Positions 8,016-18,667 of a stretch of 64,000 nucleotides of DNA are shown piece after piece. The DNA comes from Lysobacterales bacterium. Its GTDB lineage: Bacteria > Pseudomonadota > Gammaproteobacteria > Xanthomonadales > Xanthomonadaceae. How positions within the stretch are numbered: position 1 is the first letter of the stretch; each line of letters starts with the position of its first letter. Location: NCBI GenBank assembly GCA_014946745.1, contig JADCRD010000003.1:762331-826330 (forward strand). Reading direction: 5' to 3'. The position numbers and the translations under genes were made by a program. The notes under the pieces are model-generated. The model did no database searches. It saw nothing but the letters and a program-made list of their open reading frames with translations, and was not told the origin of the DNA.

Positions 8016-11000
8016 GTGCCCAGAGACCCGACTCCGCCGGTGAGCGCTGCCGCGGCCTCTCCGGAGGAGCGCGAGGGCGCGCGTCTGCGCCGTTTGCGTG
8101 GGCTCGATCTGCTCGATACCGACCCCGAGCCGCTGTTCGATGCGATCGCGCGGGTGGCGGCGGCGGTCTGTGGCACGCCGATCGCCCTGGTCTCGCTGGT
8201 GGATCGCGATCGGCAGTGGTTCAAGGCCCAGCAGGGCCTGGGCGAGACCCGCGAAACCCCGCGCGAATGGGCCTTCTGCGACCACGCCATCCGGCAGGCC
8301 GCGCTGCTCGAGGTCACCGATGCGCGCCGCGATCCCCGCTTCCGCCGCAATCCCCTGGTGACGGGCGAGCCGCGGATCGCGTTCTATGCCGGTGCACCGG
8401 TGGGCCTGTCCAGCGGCGACCTGCTGGGGACGGTCTGCGTCATTGATCGCGTGCCGCGTCAGCTGCAGCCCCACGAGCGCGCCATCCTTACCGACCTCGC
8501 CGCCATTGCCGCCCACGCCATCGAGCTGCGCGAGCGCGGTCTGCGCAACGTCGAGCACACGCGCGAGCAGCTGGAGCAGGACGTCGACTCTGTGCAGGCC
8601 ATGCTCGCCGCGCTGGCAGGGCGCGAGGCGACCTTCCGCGGCCTTGCCGAGCAGTTCCCGCTCGGTGTGTTCCTGACTGACGCAGCGGGCCAATGCACCT
8701 ACACCAATCCGCGCTGGCAGCAGCTGCACGGCATGCGGGCCGAGGCCGCGCTCGGGCTGGGCTGGGTTTCGCACCTGCACCCGGACGACAGCAGCGCGGT
8801 CGGCCAGGCCTGGCAGCTGGCCGCCAGCACGCAGAGCGCCTTCGACCGCGAGTACCGCGTGGCACCTCCGAGCGGCGGCGTGCGCATCCTGCATGGGCAT
8901 GCGGCGCCGATGCGCGATGCGCAGGGCGCGCTCACCGGCTTCGTCGGCTCGGTCAATGACATCACCCCGCAGCGCCGGCTTGAGCAGCGTCTGCGCGACA
9001 GTGAGGCCCTGCTGGACCGGGCCAATCGACTGGGCGGACTCGGCGGCTGGATGTACGACCTGCGCTCGGGTCAGGCGGTCTGGACCAGCGAGACGCGGCG
9101 CATCCATGAGGTGGCGGCCGACTATCGCCCGACCCCGCGGCGCGCGCTGGAGTTCTTTCCTGCCGATCAACGCACGCGCATCGATGAGGCCTTGCGCGAC
9201 GTGGTGCGTGGGCACGGCCCGCGCAGCCTGGAGCTGCGCATGCGCACCGCCCGCGCTCGCGATATCTGGGTGCTGGCGAGCGCCGAGGCCGATTTTGACG
9301 AGACCGGACGACCGCTGCGGCTGGTCGGCACGCTGGCCGACATCACGCCGCGCAAGACGCTGGAGCTGACGCTTGCCGAGGAGCATGCGCTGCTGGCGGT
9401 GACGCTGGACTCGATCGGTGACGCCGTCCTCTGCGCTGACCCGAACGGTTGCGTGCTGCGCCTCAATCCTGCGGCCGAACGCCTGCTCGGCTGGCGCATC
9501 GAAGACGCGCGCGGACGGCCGGTCGAGGCGGTGTTCACCCTGCTCGACGAGAGCGGCGAGCAGGCCATGCCCAATCCCGTGCGCCTGTGTCTGGAGCGCG
9601 GCGGCGTGGTGGGCGTCGGCGAGTACAGCGTGCTGCGCAGCCGCGCCGGCCAGGAGTTCATGGTTGAGGATTCCGCCTCGCCCATCCGCGCTGCGGACGG
9701 TCGGCTGCACGGCGTCGTGCTGGTGTTTCGCGACGTCAGCGAGCAGCGCCGGCTGGTGCGCGAGATGCGGCATCGCGCCGCCCACGACAGCCTGACCGGG
9801 CTGGCCAATCGCAGCGAGTTCGAGCGCTGTCTGCGCGAGGCGCTGGAGGGCGCACAGCTTGCCCAGCAGTCCCACGCCCTGCTGTTCATTGATCTGGACC
9901 AGTTCAAGCTGCTGAACGATGCCTGCGGTCACTCGGTAGGTGACGAAGTGCTGCAGCGGGTCAGCGGCGTGATCGCTGCCTGCATCCGCAGCGGCGATCT
10001 GCTGGCTCGCCTCGGCGGCGACGAGTTCGGCGCGATTCTTCGCCACTGCCGCATGGATCAGGCCCAGCGCGCCGCCCAGCAGATCTGCGAGCGCATGGAG
10101 GATTTCCGCTTCGAGCACGACGGCAAGCGCTTCCGCGTTGGCGCCAGCATCGGGCTGGTGCCCATCGAAGGCGACTGGCCCGACATCGCCACCCTGATGC
10201 AGGCCGCCGACACCTGCTGCTACGCGGCGAAAGAAGCGGGACGCGGGCGCGTGCACGCCTGGATGAACACCGACGAGGCGATGCTGCGACGTCGCGACTC
10301 GATGCGCTGGGCCAGCCGCATCGAGTCCGCGCTGGACGAGGATCGCTTCGAGCTGTTCGCCCAGCGCATCCTGCCGGTCAGCGGCGAGCGCGATCCCGCA
10401 GGCGAGCACATCGAGATCCTGCTGCGTATGTGCGAGAACGGCAGCCGCGTGCCGCCGGGCGCTTTTCTGCCGGCCGCCGAGCGCTTCCATCTCGCGACCC
10501 GGATCGATCGCTGGGTCGTGCGCCAGGTCTTTGCCTGGCTCGATGCGCATCCCGACGCGGTCGAGACGATTGCGACGCTGGCCATCAACCTCTCCGGGCA
10601 AAGCCTGGGCGACCGCGCCTTCCATCGCTTCGTCGGCCAGCTGCTGCGTGAGGCGCGCTTCGATCCCCGCCGCCTGTGCTTCGAGATCACCGAGACCGCG
10701 GCGATCACTGCCCTTGCCGAAGCCAGCAGCTTCATCACCGAGCTGCGCCGGCACGGCGTGCGCGTTGCCCTGGACGACTTCGGCGCGGGCGCCTCCTCCT
10801 TCGGCTATCTGAAGCAGCTGCCGGTCGATGGCATCAAGATCGACGGCCAGTTCATCCGCAATCTTCACCTCGATGCGCTCGACCGCGCCGCCGTCGACTG
10901 CTTCTGCCAGGTCGCGCGCGTGCTCGGTCTGCACACCACGGCGGAGTTCGTCGACAGCGAAGAAGTGCTGGGCGTGCTGCGCGAACTGGGCGTGGAGCAC

Positions 11001-11057
11001 GCCCAGGGTTACCTGCTGCATCGGCCCGAGCCCCTGGACGCGCTGCTGCCCGGCTGA
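8016..11057 (+). CDS. GAF-PAS-GGDEF-EAL cyclic-di-GMP signalling protein
   Basis: A cytosolic protein of about 1013 residues. In order: GAF (about 25-170), PAS repeats (about 205-330, 340-450 and 460-575), GGDEF (about 585-735) with an intact GGDEF motif near residue 666, and EAL (about 755-1010). In the EAL domain the signature reads EILLR rather than EALLR, and DDFGAG replaces DDFGTG; the metal-binding Glu, Asn, both Asp, the Lys and the late Glu are kept, so phosphodiesterase activity is plausible. No membrane segment is seen, so the signal is probably cytoplasmic (ligand, redox or light at GAF/PAS). GTG 8016 is the most likely start, 90 bp from the divergent dusB; GTG 8040 is an alternative. 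Confidence 0.85.
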   Translation: MPRDPTPPVSAAAASPEEREGARLRRLRGLDLLDTDPEPLFDAIARVAAAVCGTPIALVSLVDRDRQWFKAQQGLGETRETPREWAFCDHAIRQAALLEVTDARRDPRFRRNPLVTGEPRIAFYAGAPVGLSSGDLLGTVCVIDRVPRQLQPHERAILTDLAAIAAHAIELRERGLRNVEHTREQLEQDVDSVQAMLAALAGREATFRGLAEQFPLGVFLTDAAGQCTYTNPRWQQLHGMRAEAALGLGWVSHLHPDDSSAVGQAWQLAASTQSAFDREYRVAPPSGGVRILHGHAAPMRDAQGALTGFVGSVNDITPQRRLEQRLRDSEALLDRANRLGGLGGWMYDLRSGQAVWTSETRRIHEVAADYRPTPRRALEFFPADQRTRIDEALRDVVRGHGPRSLELRMRTARARDIWVLASAEADFDETGRPLRLVGTLADITPRKTLELTLAEEHALLAVTLDSIGDAVLCADPNGCVLRLNPAAERLLGWRIEDARGRPVEAVFTLLDESGEQAMPNPVRLCLERGGVVGVGEYSVLRSRAGQEFMVEDSASPIRAADGRLHGVVLVFRDVSEQRRLVREMRHRAAHDSLTGLANRSEFERCLREALEGAQLAQQSHALLFIDLDQFKLLNDACGHSVGDEVLQRVSGVIAACIRSGDLLARLGGDEFGAILRHCRMDQAQRAAQQICERMEDFRFEHDGKRFRVGASIGLVPIEGDWPDIATLMQAADTCCYAAKEAGRGRVHAWMNTDEAMLRRRDSMRWASRIESALDEDRFELFAQRILPVSGERDPAGEHIEILLRMCENGSRVPPGAFLPAAERFHLATRIDRWVVRQVFAWLDAHPDAVETIATLAINLSGQSLGDRAFHRFVGQLLREARFDPRRLCFEITETAAITALAEASSFITELRRHGVRVALDDFGAGASSFGYLKQLPVDGIKIDGQFIRNLHLDALDRAAVDCFCQVARVLGLHTTAEFVDSEEVLGVLRELGVEHAQGYLLHRPEPLDALLPG

Positions 11058-11202
11058 GCACGCGATGCTTGATGCAGCGAAGGCGAGTTTGGACAGGCGC
11101 CACACTCGCGACCAGGGATCACGTTCAGGGTGGACTTGATCCGTGTTGCCCTAGAATCCGCGCCTCGCCGAGTCTCTCGGCAGCCCCCACACGGAACGCC
11201 CC

Positions 11203-12375
11203 ATGAGCAAGTCCTCGCACGCCCACCATGGCCTTGGCACGCGCGCCATCCACGCCGGCCAGTCGCCGGACCCGACCACCGGCGCGGTGATGACGCCGAT
11301 CTACGCGACCTCGACCTACGTGCAGCGCAGCCCCGGCGACCATCAGGGCTTCGAGTATTCGCGCAGCCACAACCCGACGCGCTTCGCCTACGAGGACTGC
11401 GTGGCCGCGCTCGAAGGCGGCCGCCGCGGCTATGCCTTCGCCTCGGGCCTCGCGGCTACGTCAACCGCGCTGGAAGTGCTCGACTCCGGCAGCCACGTGA
11501 TCTGCATGGACGACGTGTATGGCGGCACCTTCCGCCTGTTCGAGCGCGTGCGTCGGCGCTCGGCGGGGCTGGAGTTCAGCTTCGTCGACCTCGACAACCT
11601 CAACGCCGTGGCCGCCGCGCTGCGGCCGAACACGAAGATGATCTGGTGCGAGACGCCGACCAACCCGATGCTGAAGCTGGTCGATATCGCGAAGCTTGCG
11701 GCGTTCGCGCGCGAGAAGGGTCTGATCCTCGCTGTCGACAACACTTTCTGCAGCCCGATCCTGCAGCGGCCGCTTGAGCTCGGCGCGCATCTGGTCATGC
11801 ATTCGGCGACCAAGTACTTGAACGGCCACAGCGACATCGTCGGCGGCATGCTGGTGGTGGGCGACAACTCAGAGTTGGAGGAGAAGCTCACCTTCTTGCA
11901 GAACGCCGTGGGCGGCGTGCAGGGGCCCTTCGACAGCTTCCTCGCCTTGCGCGGCCTCAAGACCCTGCACCTGCGCATGCGCGCGCACTGTGAGAACGCG
12001 CTGGCGCTGGCGCAGTGGCTGGAAACGCATCCCAAGGTGCGCCGTGTGATCTATCCGGGGCTCGAATCGCACCCACAGCACGCGCTCGCCAAGCAGCAGA
12101 TGCACGGCTTCGGCGGCATGATCAGCGTGGTGCTCGACACCGACCTGGCCGGCACGCGCCGGATGATGGAGCGCTGCCAGCTGTTCGCGCTGGCCGAATC
12201 GCTGGGCGGCGTGGAGAGCCTGATCAACCATCCGGCGATCATGACCCATGCGTCGGTTCCGGCGGAGAACAGAGCCAAGCTGGGCATCCACGACAACCTG
12301 GTGCGCCTGAGCGTCGGCGTTGAGGATCTCGTGGATCTGCACGCGGAGCTTGAGGACGCGCTCGGCGCGATCTGA
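11203..12375 (+). CDS. metB: cystathionine gamma-synthase/lyase-type PLP enzyme
   Basis: A 390-residue Cys/Met metabolism PLP enzyme. It could make cystathionine from an activated homoserine and cysteine, or cleave it. Visible family motifs are YSRSHNPTRFAYE, FASGLAATSTALEVL, the cofactor-binding VDNTFCSPILQRP, and the PLP lysine in HSATKYLNGH (Lys204). Its closest look is the MetB/CGL branch (SATKYLNGHSD, then NAVGGVQGPFDSFLALRGLKTL). A possible -10 TAGAAT sits 46 bases upstream of the ATG. A second family member lies at 58724-59848, so the division of roles between synthase and lyase cannot be settled from sequence. Confidence 0.85.
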   Translation: MSKSSHAHHGLGTRAIHAGQSPDPTTGAVMTPIYATSTYVQRSPGDHQGFEYSRSHNPTRFAYEDCVAALEGGRRGYAFASGLAATSTALEVLDSGSHVICMDDVYGGTFRLFERVRRRSAGLEFSFVDLDNLNAVAAALRPNTKMIWCETPTNPMLKLVDIAKLAAFAREKGLILAVDNTFCSPILQRPLELGAHLVMHSATKYLNGHSDIVGGMLVVGDNSELEEKLTFLQNAVGGVQGPFDSFLALRGLKTLHLRMRAHCENALALAQWLETHPKVRRVIYPGLESHPQHALAKQQMHGFGGMISVVLDTDLAGTRRMMERCQLFALAESLGGVESLINHPAIMTHASVPAENRAKLGIHDNLVRLSVGVEDLVDLHAELEDALGAI

Positions 12376-12383
12376 ATCGGAGC

Positions 12384-12782
12384 TGGGATTGGGGATTTGG
12401 AAGTCGGGATTCGGGATTCGGGATTCGGGATTCAGAAGAGCGCGGCCCATAGGGTGGGTCTCGACCCACCGGAGCTGGACCCTCGCCTCGACGAACAGGA
12501 TCTCTCGCAGAGCTGGACCCTCGCGGCGGCCCACGAGATCTTTCGCGGTGCTCCCCTCTCCCCTTGTGGGAGAGGGGCCGGGGGAGAGGGGTAGGGTGCT
12601 TGCGGCAAGCATTGCCCCCTCTCCCCAACCCCTCTCCCTCAAGGGGAGAGGGGCTCGCCTCGGTGGCTTGCGATGCTGCGGCCGATCCCGAATCCCGAAT
12701 CCCGAATCCCGATTCCGGAATCCGGAATCCGGAATCCGGAATCCGGAATCCCCAATCCCCAATCCCTAATCCCTAATCCCAA
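12384..12782. repeat. repeat island: heptads, GTGGGTC palindrome, CTCCCC inverted repeats
   Basis: This gap of about 480 bp between metB and the DJ-1 gene is almost wholly repeats. Heptads in GGGATTC orientation fill 12384-12434. The dispersed palindrome (GTGGGTCTCGACCCACC core) is at 12448-12470. Two hairpins of CTCCCCTT/AAGGGGAG type fill 12550-12655. Heptads in the opposite orientation (GAATCCC, drifting to GAATCCG and TAATCCC) fill 12682-12782, so the island is roughly an inverted repeat overall. No gene is seen. Confidence 0.85.
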
Positions 12783-12853
12783 CCAAAGTGTTGAGCCCCG
12801 CTTGAGATAGCCCCCGCACGCTCAGGCCTCGAATGCACGGTGGAGGCTCGGAC

Positions 12854-13906
12854 ATGTGGCGCAAGCGATGGGTGCGGTGGGTGGTTGGATTGGCGGCCGT
12901 GCCGCTGCTGCTGGTGTTCGGGCTGTGGGTCTGGTGGGCGGGCATCGATTTCAGTCACAGCATTGCCAACCCAGAGGCGACGCGGGCCGATCTGCGCTGG
13001 CTGCCGGCCGAGGCGCCACCCTCGCGCGGCCGCATCCTGGCGGTGCTGACCAGCGCCGAACGCACCCTGGGCGGCCCGGGTCGCGCGGGTTTCGAACTCA
13101 CCGAACTGTCGCGCGCCTGGTGGGTGTTCGAGGCCGCAGGCTTCGAGGTCGAACTCGCCAGCCCCGAGGGCGGTGCGCCGCCCAAGGTGGTCGACACCGA
13201 TGACGCGGTCGATGCCGACTACGCCTTTCTCAACGAGCCGCGCACGCGTCAGGCCATCGAGAGCACGCTGCGCCTCGATGCCGTCGATCCGACGCGCTAC
13301 GACGCCGTCTATGTCGTTGGCGGCAAGGGCGCGATGCTCGATCTGCACGGCAACGCAGCGCTGCAGCGCATCCTCGCCGAGGTCTACACCCGCGGCGGCG
13401 TGATCAGCGCCGTCTGCCACGGCCCGGCCGCCCTGCTCGGCGTCGAGCTCGCGCCCGGGCAGACCCTGCTGCAGGGCCGCCGCGTCACCGGCTTCAGCAA
13501 CGCCGAGGAGCTGTTCCTGATGGACGATCCTGTGCAGCGGCTGGGCTTTCTGCTGCAGGATGCGCTGGCCGATGAGGGCGAGTTCAGCGAGGCGCCGATG
13601 TACCTCGAACATGTGGTGGTGGATGGGCGCGTGCTGACGGGCCAGAACCCGTGGTCGACCTGGGCGCTGGCCGAAGCGACGGTACGCGCGCTGGGCGTGG
13701 AGCCCGCCGCGCGCCCGCGCGGCAGCGAGGAGCGTGCCGTCGATCTGCTGCATCGCCTGCACGCCGACGGCTACGACGCCGCGCGCGCGGCCAAGCCCGC
13801 CCTGGGGCCGGTCGACAACCGCCTGCTGCTGATGCACGGCCTGGTCGCTTCGATGCGCGGCGAGTACAAGCGCATGTTCGATCTGATGCGCCTGGCGCGT
13901 GTCTGA
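12854..13906 (+). CDS. membrane-anchored DJ-1/PfpI family protein
   Basis: A 350-residue protein with an N-terminal membrane segment (about residues 9-31, VVGLAAVPLLLVFGLWVWW) and a DJ-1/PfpI (class I glutamine-amidotransferase-like) domain from about 55 to 290. The nucleophile elbow AVCHGPAALLG holds the catalytic Cys, preceded by VVGGKGAMLDL with the usual DJ-1 fold signature. Family members are chaperones, glyoxalases or proteases; which applies is not visible. A GGTGGAGG site precedes ATG 12854, preferred over an ATG at 12833. It ends just before the response regulator, so it probably belongs to the same operon. Confidence 0.8.
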   Translation: MWRKRWVRWVVGLAAVPLLLVFGLWVWWAGIDFSHSIANPEATRADLRWLPAEAPPSRGRILAVLTSAERTLGGPGRAGFELTELSRAWWVFEAAGFEVELASPEGGAPPKVVDTDDAVDADYAFLNEPRTRQAIESTLRLDAVDPTRYDAVYVVGGKGAMLDLHGNAALQRILAEVYTRGGVISAVCHGPAALLGVELAPGQTLLQGRRVTGFSNAEELFLMDDPVQRLGFLLQDALADEGEFSEAPMYLEHVVVDGRVLTGQNPWSTWALAEATVRALGVEPAARPRGSEERAVDLLHRLHADGYDAARAAKPALGPVDNRLLLMHGLVASMRGEYKRMFDLMRLARV

Positions 13907-13928
13907 TCGCCCAACGGAGCGCCTGCGC

Positions 13929-14624
13929 GTGTCTGAGTGCCGGCCCGAGCGCCTGCGCGTGCTGCTGGTCGAGGATGACCTCGACATCGCGGCAGGCCTG
14001 GTCGACTACTTCGAAGCGCGCGGCATCGAGGCCGAGCACGCCTACAACGCGCGCGAGGCGCAGGCGCGGCTGCTGGAGGGGCGCTTCGATCTCTGGCTGT
14101 TCGACGTGCAGCTGCCGGGCGAGGACGGCTTCAGTCTGTGCCGGCGCCTGAAGGCCGCGCAGCCCGACAGCCCGCCCGTGCTGTTCCTGACCGCGCGCGG
14201 CGCCTTGCAGGATCGCCTCGCCGGGTTCGAAGCGGGCGCTGTCGACTATGTGATCAAGCCCTTCGAGCCGGCCGAGCTGGTTGCGCGCATTCGCGCCCTG
14301 GCCCGACACGTGCCGGCGCGTGCGGGAGGATGGATCGTCGCCGAGGGCTGGCGCCTCGATCCGCAGCGCGGGCTGCTGGAGCATGCCGGTACGCAGCTGC
14401 AGCTGTCCGCCTCTGCGGCGCGATTGCTGCGCCGCCTGCTGCAGGCCAGCCCAGGCTGCGTCAGCCGCGCTGAGCTGGGCGAAGCGCTGTGGGGCGAAGC
14501 CGGCGAGGACGACGACCTGCGCACCCATCTCTACGCGCTGCGCCGCAGCCTGCGCGAGGCCTTCGGTGAGGCGCCCATCCACAGTGAGCGCGGCCTCGGC
14601 GTGCGCTTTGGCGGCGCCGCATGA
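13929..14624 (+). CDS. OmpR/PhoB-family response regulator
   Basis: A 231-residue two-component regulator. The receiver domain (about 8-125) has the acidic pair (VEDD), phospho-acceptor Asp59 in LFDVQLPGEDG, the Thr of FLTARG and Lys of VIKPFEPAEL. A C-terminal winged-helix DNA-binding domain covers about 135-230 (DDDLRTHLYALRRSLRE). GTG 13929 was chosen because ACGGAG lies 9 bases upstream. GTG 13899 is an alternative that would overlap the DJ-1 stop. The stop overlaps the ATG of the histidine kinase, so the pair is co-translated. Confidence 0.88.
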   Translation: MSECRPERLRVLLVEDDLDIAAGLVDYFEARGIEAEHAYNAREAQARLLEGRFDLWLFDVQLPGEDGFSLCRRLKAAQPDSPPVLFLTARGALQDRLAGFEAGAVDYVIKPFEPAELVARIRALARHVPARAGGWIVAEGWRLDPQRGLLEHAGTQLQLSASAARLLRRLLQASPGCVSRAELGEALWGEAGEDDDLRTHLYALRRSLREAFGEAPIHSERGLGVRFGGAA

Positions 14625-15865
14625 AGCCGCGGTCGCTGAAGCGCGTGCTGGGCGTGCAGTGGGCACTGTTTGGCGGCGCTCTCCTGCTGGGCCTGTGCAC
14701 CGTCGCGGCGCTGGCGCTGTACGTGCTGGAGGACAGCTTCATCGACGCCCGCCTGCTGGCGGCCGAGCGCGCGCTGGCGGGCGAGCGCGAGCCCCTGCCA
14801 CAGGTGCAGCTGTGGCGGCTTGAGGCGTTCCCGGCAGCGAAGCGGGAACGCCTCGCCGCGCTGAAGCCGGGTGCGCTGCGCGAGTTCCGCTTGGATCAGG
14901 ATCGTTACGTGCATCTGCGTGCGCTGACCGCCGACGCGCAGGGGCCGCGCTTCCTCGTGTTCAACGCGCAGGAGGAAATGCGCGTCAGCGAGGCCTTGTG
15001 GCGGGCAGCGCCGGTGCTCGCCGTGCTGCTGGTGCTTCTCCTACTGCATGCGGCCTGGCTTGCGCGGCGATTCGTTGGCCGCATCGAGGGCGCGGCCTCA
15101 GGCCTGCTGGACGCGCTGGAGCGCGAGCCCAGCGCTGCGTCACTGCGCAAGGCGGCGGATACCCAGCCCGTTGCCGAGTTCCAGCGCTTTGGCCATGCCC
15201 TGGCGGATGCGCTGGATGCGCGGCTTGCCGTGCTCAAGCGCGAGGAAGAGACGCTGCGCTTCCTCGCGCACGAGCTGCGCACGCCGCTGCAGAGCGCGCG
15301 GCTGGCGGTCGAGACCCTGGCGGGTCGAATCGACGGCGTCGCCGAAGCACGGCTGCGTCGAGCCTTGCAGCGGCTGGAGCGCGCCAGCGCGTCGGTGCTC
15401 TGGCTGGGCGAGTCGACACCGGTCGCCGAGGCGCTCGAAGTGGCGCCGATTCTCTCGACGCTCGTCGATGAGTTCGCGCCGCTTGCTGCAGCGCGGGGCC
15501 AGCGCATCGAGATTGGCGGCGACGCGGATGTGCGTTGGGCCTTGCCGCCTGCGGGCATCGAGGCGGTGCTCGCAAATCTGCTGATCAACGCGATCCAGCA
15601 CGGCGCGCCGGGCGCGATCGACATCTCGATGGGCGCCAGACGGATCGCGTTCCGAAACGCGACCCGCGAGGGCGAAAGCCACTCGGGCTTCGGTCTGGGC
15701 CTTGAACTTGCGCGTCGGCTGCTGGCGAAGATCGAGTGGACGCTGGAGGCGCGCTTCGATGACCAGAGCGCCGAATTGATTCTGCGTCCGCTGCCTACGC
15801 CCGCGACTGAGGCCTTGGATCCTTCGAGCACGCCACGCGAAATCCGCGCCGGGGCTCTGCCTTGA
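14621..15865 (+). CDS. sensor histidine kinase
   Basis: A 414-residue inner-membrane kinase. Two membrane segments (about 13-35 and 128-148) enclose a periplasmic sensor loop of about 90 residues. The dimerisation/phosphoacceptor helix has FLAHELRTPLQ with His217. The HATPase domain has the N-box NLLINAIQHG and a G-box GFGLGLELARRL; the F and G1 boxes are weak, so the ATPase domain is compact. It is coupled to the response regulator by an ATGA overlap and is the likely partner. The signal is unknown; the neighbouring DJ-1 protein and lipid methyltransferase hint at envelope or carbonyl stress, but this is speculation. Confidence 0.85.
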   Translation: MKPRSLKRVLGVQWALFGGALLLGLCTVAALALYVLEDSFIDARLLAAERALAGEREPLPQVQLWRLEAFPAAKRERLAALKPGALREFRLDQDRYVHLRALTADAQGPRFLVFNAQEEMRVSEALWRAAPVLAVLLVLLLLHAAWLARRFVGRIEGAASGLLDALEREPSAASLRKAADTQPVAEFQRFGHALADALDARLAVLKREEETLRFLAHELRTPLQSARLAVETLAGRIDGVAEARLRRALQRLERASASVLWLGESTPVAEALEVAPILSTLVDEFAPLAAARGQRIEIGGDADVRWALPPAGIEAVLANLLINAIQHGAPGAIDISMGARRIAFRNATREGESHSGFGLGLELARRLLAKIEWTLEARFDDQSAELILRPLPTPATEALDPSSTPREIRAGALP

Positions 15866-15935
15866 GCTTCGCTTGAGGCGCGCAGCGCAGCCTTGACCTG
15901 CCGCGACTGGCGCGGCTTCCAGCTAAGGATGAGCC

Positions 15936-16547
15936 ATGGACGATGTGCGCACCGGTGTTCTGCCCGGCCTCGACAGCGGCAGCGAATGGACCCGCTTTCT
16001 CGCCCGCACCCTGCGACACCCGCGCATCGTCGGCGCGGTTGCGCCTTCCAGCGCGGCCTTGGCCCGCGCCATGCTGCGCGCCGCGGCGCCGCTTGAGGGC
16101 CCGGTGCTCGAGCTGGGCGCGGGCACCGGCGTGTTCTCGCGCGCGCTGCTGCAGGCGGGCGTACCGGTACAGGCCCTGCACATCGTCGAGCGCCTGCCGG
16201 AGTTCGCCGCCGAACTGCGCGCTCGGCTGCCGCAGGTGCGGGTGCTGGAAAGCGATGCCGCTGCACTGCTGCCGACTCAGTTCGCGGAGCCGCCTGCTCT
16301 GGTCGTATCCGGTCTGCCCTTGAGGGCGATGCACGAGACCCAGATCGAGGCCATCCTCAGCGCCGTGCTGGGCTGCTGCCGACCCGACCTGCGCTTCGTT
16401 CAGTTCAGCTACGGTCTGCGCTGTCCAGTGCCTGCGTCGATCCTTGCACGCGTGGGGCTGCGCGCGGAGCGCCTGCGCTGGGTGCCGCTCAACCTGCCGC
16501 CGGCCTGGGTGTGGCGACTGCGGCCGGTGGATCACGCCCGCGACTGA
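15936..16547 (+). CDS. PmtA-like SAM-dependent phospholipid N-methyltransferase
   Basis: A 203-residue class I methyltransferase. The SAM-binding motif VLELGAGTGVFSRALL is near residue 55, followed by an acidic HIVERLPEF and a post-motif SGLPLRAM that matches bacterial phosphatidylethanolamine N-methyltransferases of the PmtA type. The N-terminal segment FLARTLRHPRIVGAVAPSSAALARAM is also characteristic. Known PmtA enzymes convert PE stepwise toward PC at the inner leaflet. It follows the two-component genes by 70 bp in the same direction and may share their transcript. Confidence 0.75.
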   Translation: MDDVRTGVLPGLDSGSEWTRFLARTLRHPRIVGAVAPSSAALARAMLRAAAPLEGPVLELGAGTGVFSRALLQAGVPVQALHIVERLPEFAAELRARLPQVRVLESDAAALLPTQFAEPPALVVSGLPLRAMHETQIEAILSAVLGCCRPDLRFVQFSYGLRCPVPASILARVGLRAERLRWVPLNLPPAWVWRLRPVDHARD

Positions 16548-16559
16548 CAAACGCAGGCG

Positions 16560-18446
<1,887 letters not shown>

Positions 18447-18486
18447 GGGCTGCAGCGGCTCGCGCGATCGACAGGCCAGAAAGAAC

Positions 18487-18516
18487 AAAGGCCGGAACTT
18501 GCGTTCCGGCCTTTGT
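18487..18516 (-). terminator. terminator of tRNA-Asn
   Basis: A 13-bp stem (arms AAAGGCCGGAAC and GTTCCGGCCTTT with a short loop) ending in TTTGTTCTTTCT on the minus strand starts 8 bases after the tRNA CCA end. Confidence 0.8.
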
Positions 18517-18523
18517 GAATGAT

Positions 18524-18599
18524 GGCTCCCGAGGCCCGACTCGAACGGGCGACCCTCTGATTAACAGTCAGATGCTCTAACCGGCTGAGCTACTCGGGA
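18524..18599 (-). tRNA. tRNA-Asn (GTT)
   Basis: A 76-nt cloverleaf on the minus strand. Acceptor TCCCGAG pairs with CTCGGGA, the D arm is GCTCAGCCGGTTAGAGC, the anticodon loop is CTGTTAA with anticodon GTT, the T arm holds GTTCGAGTC, and CCA is encoded. Confidence 0.97.
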
Positions 18600-18611
18600 A
18601 CAGAGCCGCGC

Positions 18612-18639
18612 ATTGTAGTCAGTCCGCGGCCGCGGTCAA
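18612..18639 (-). promoter_or_regulatory. sigma-70 promoter of tRNA-Asn
   Basis: On the minus strand, -35 TTGACC and -10 TACAAT are separated by 16 bp. The -10 ends about 12 bases before the mature tRNA 5' end. Confidence 0.75.
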
Positions 18640-18667
18640 GCCCCGTGTGGATGCCGTCGCCCGGCGC

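Noticed and set aside
7926..11105. a very long antisense frame extending dusB upstream across the GAF-PAS-GGDEF-EAL gene
   Set aside because: It has no domain outside the dusB part; the opposite strand carries all GGDEF/EAL motifs, so this is a high-GC shadow.
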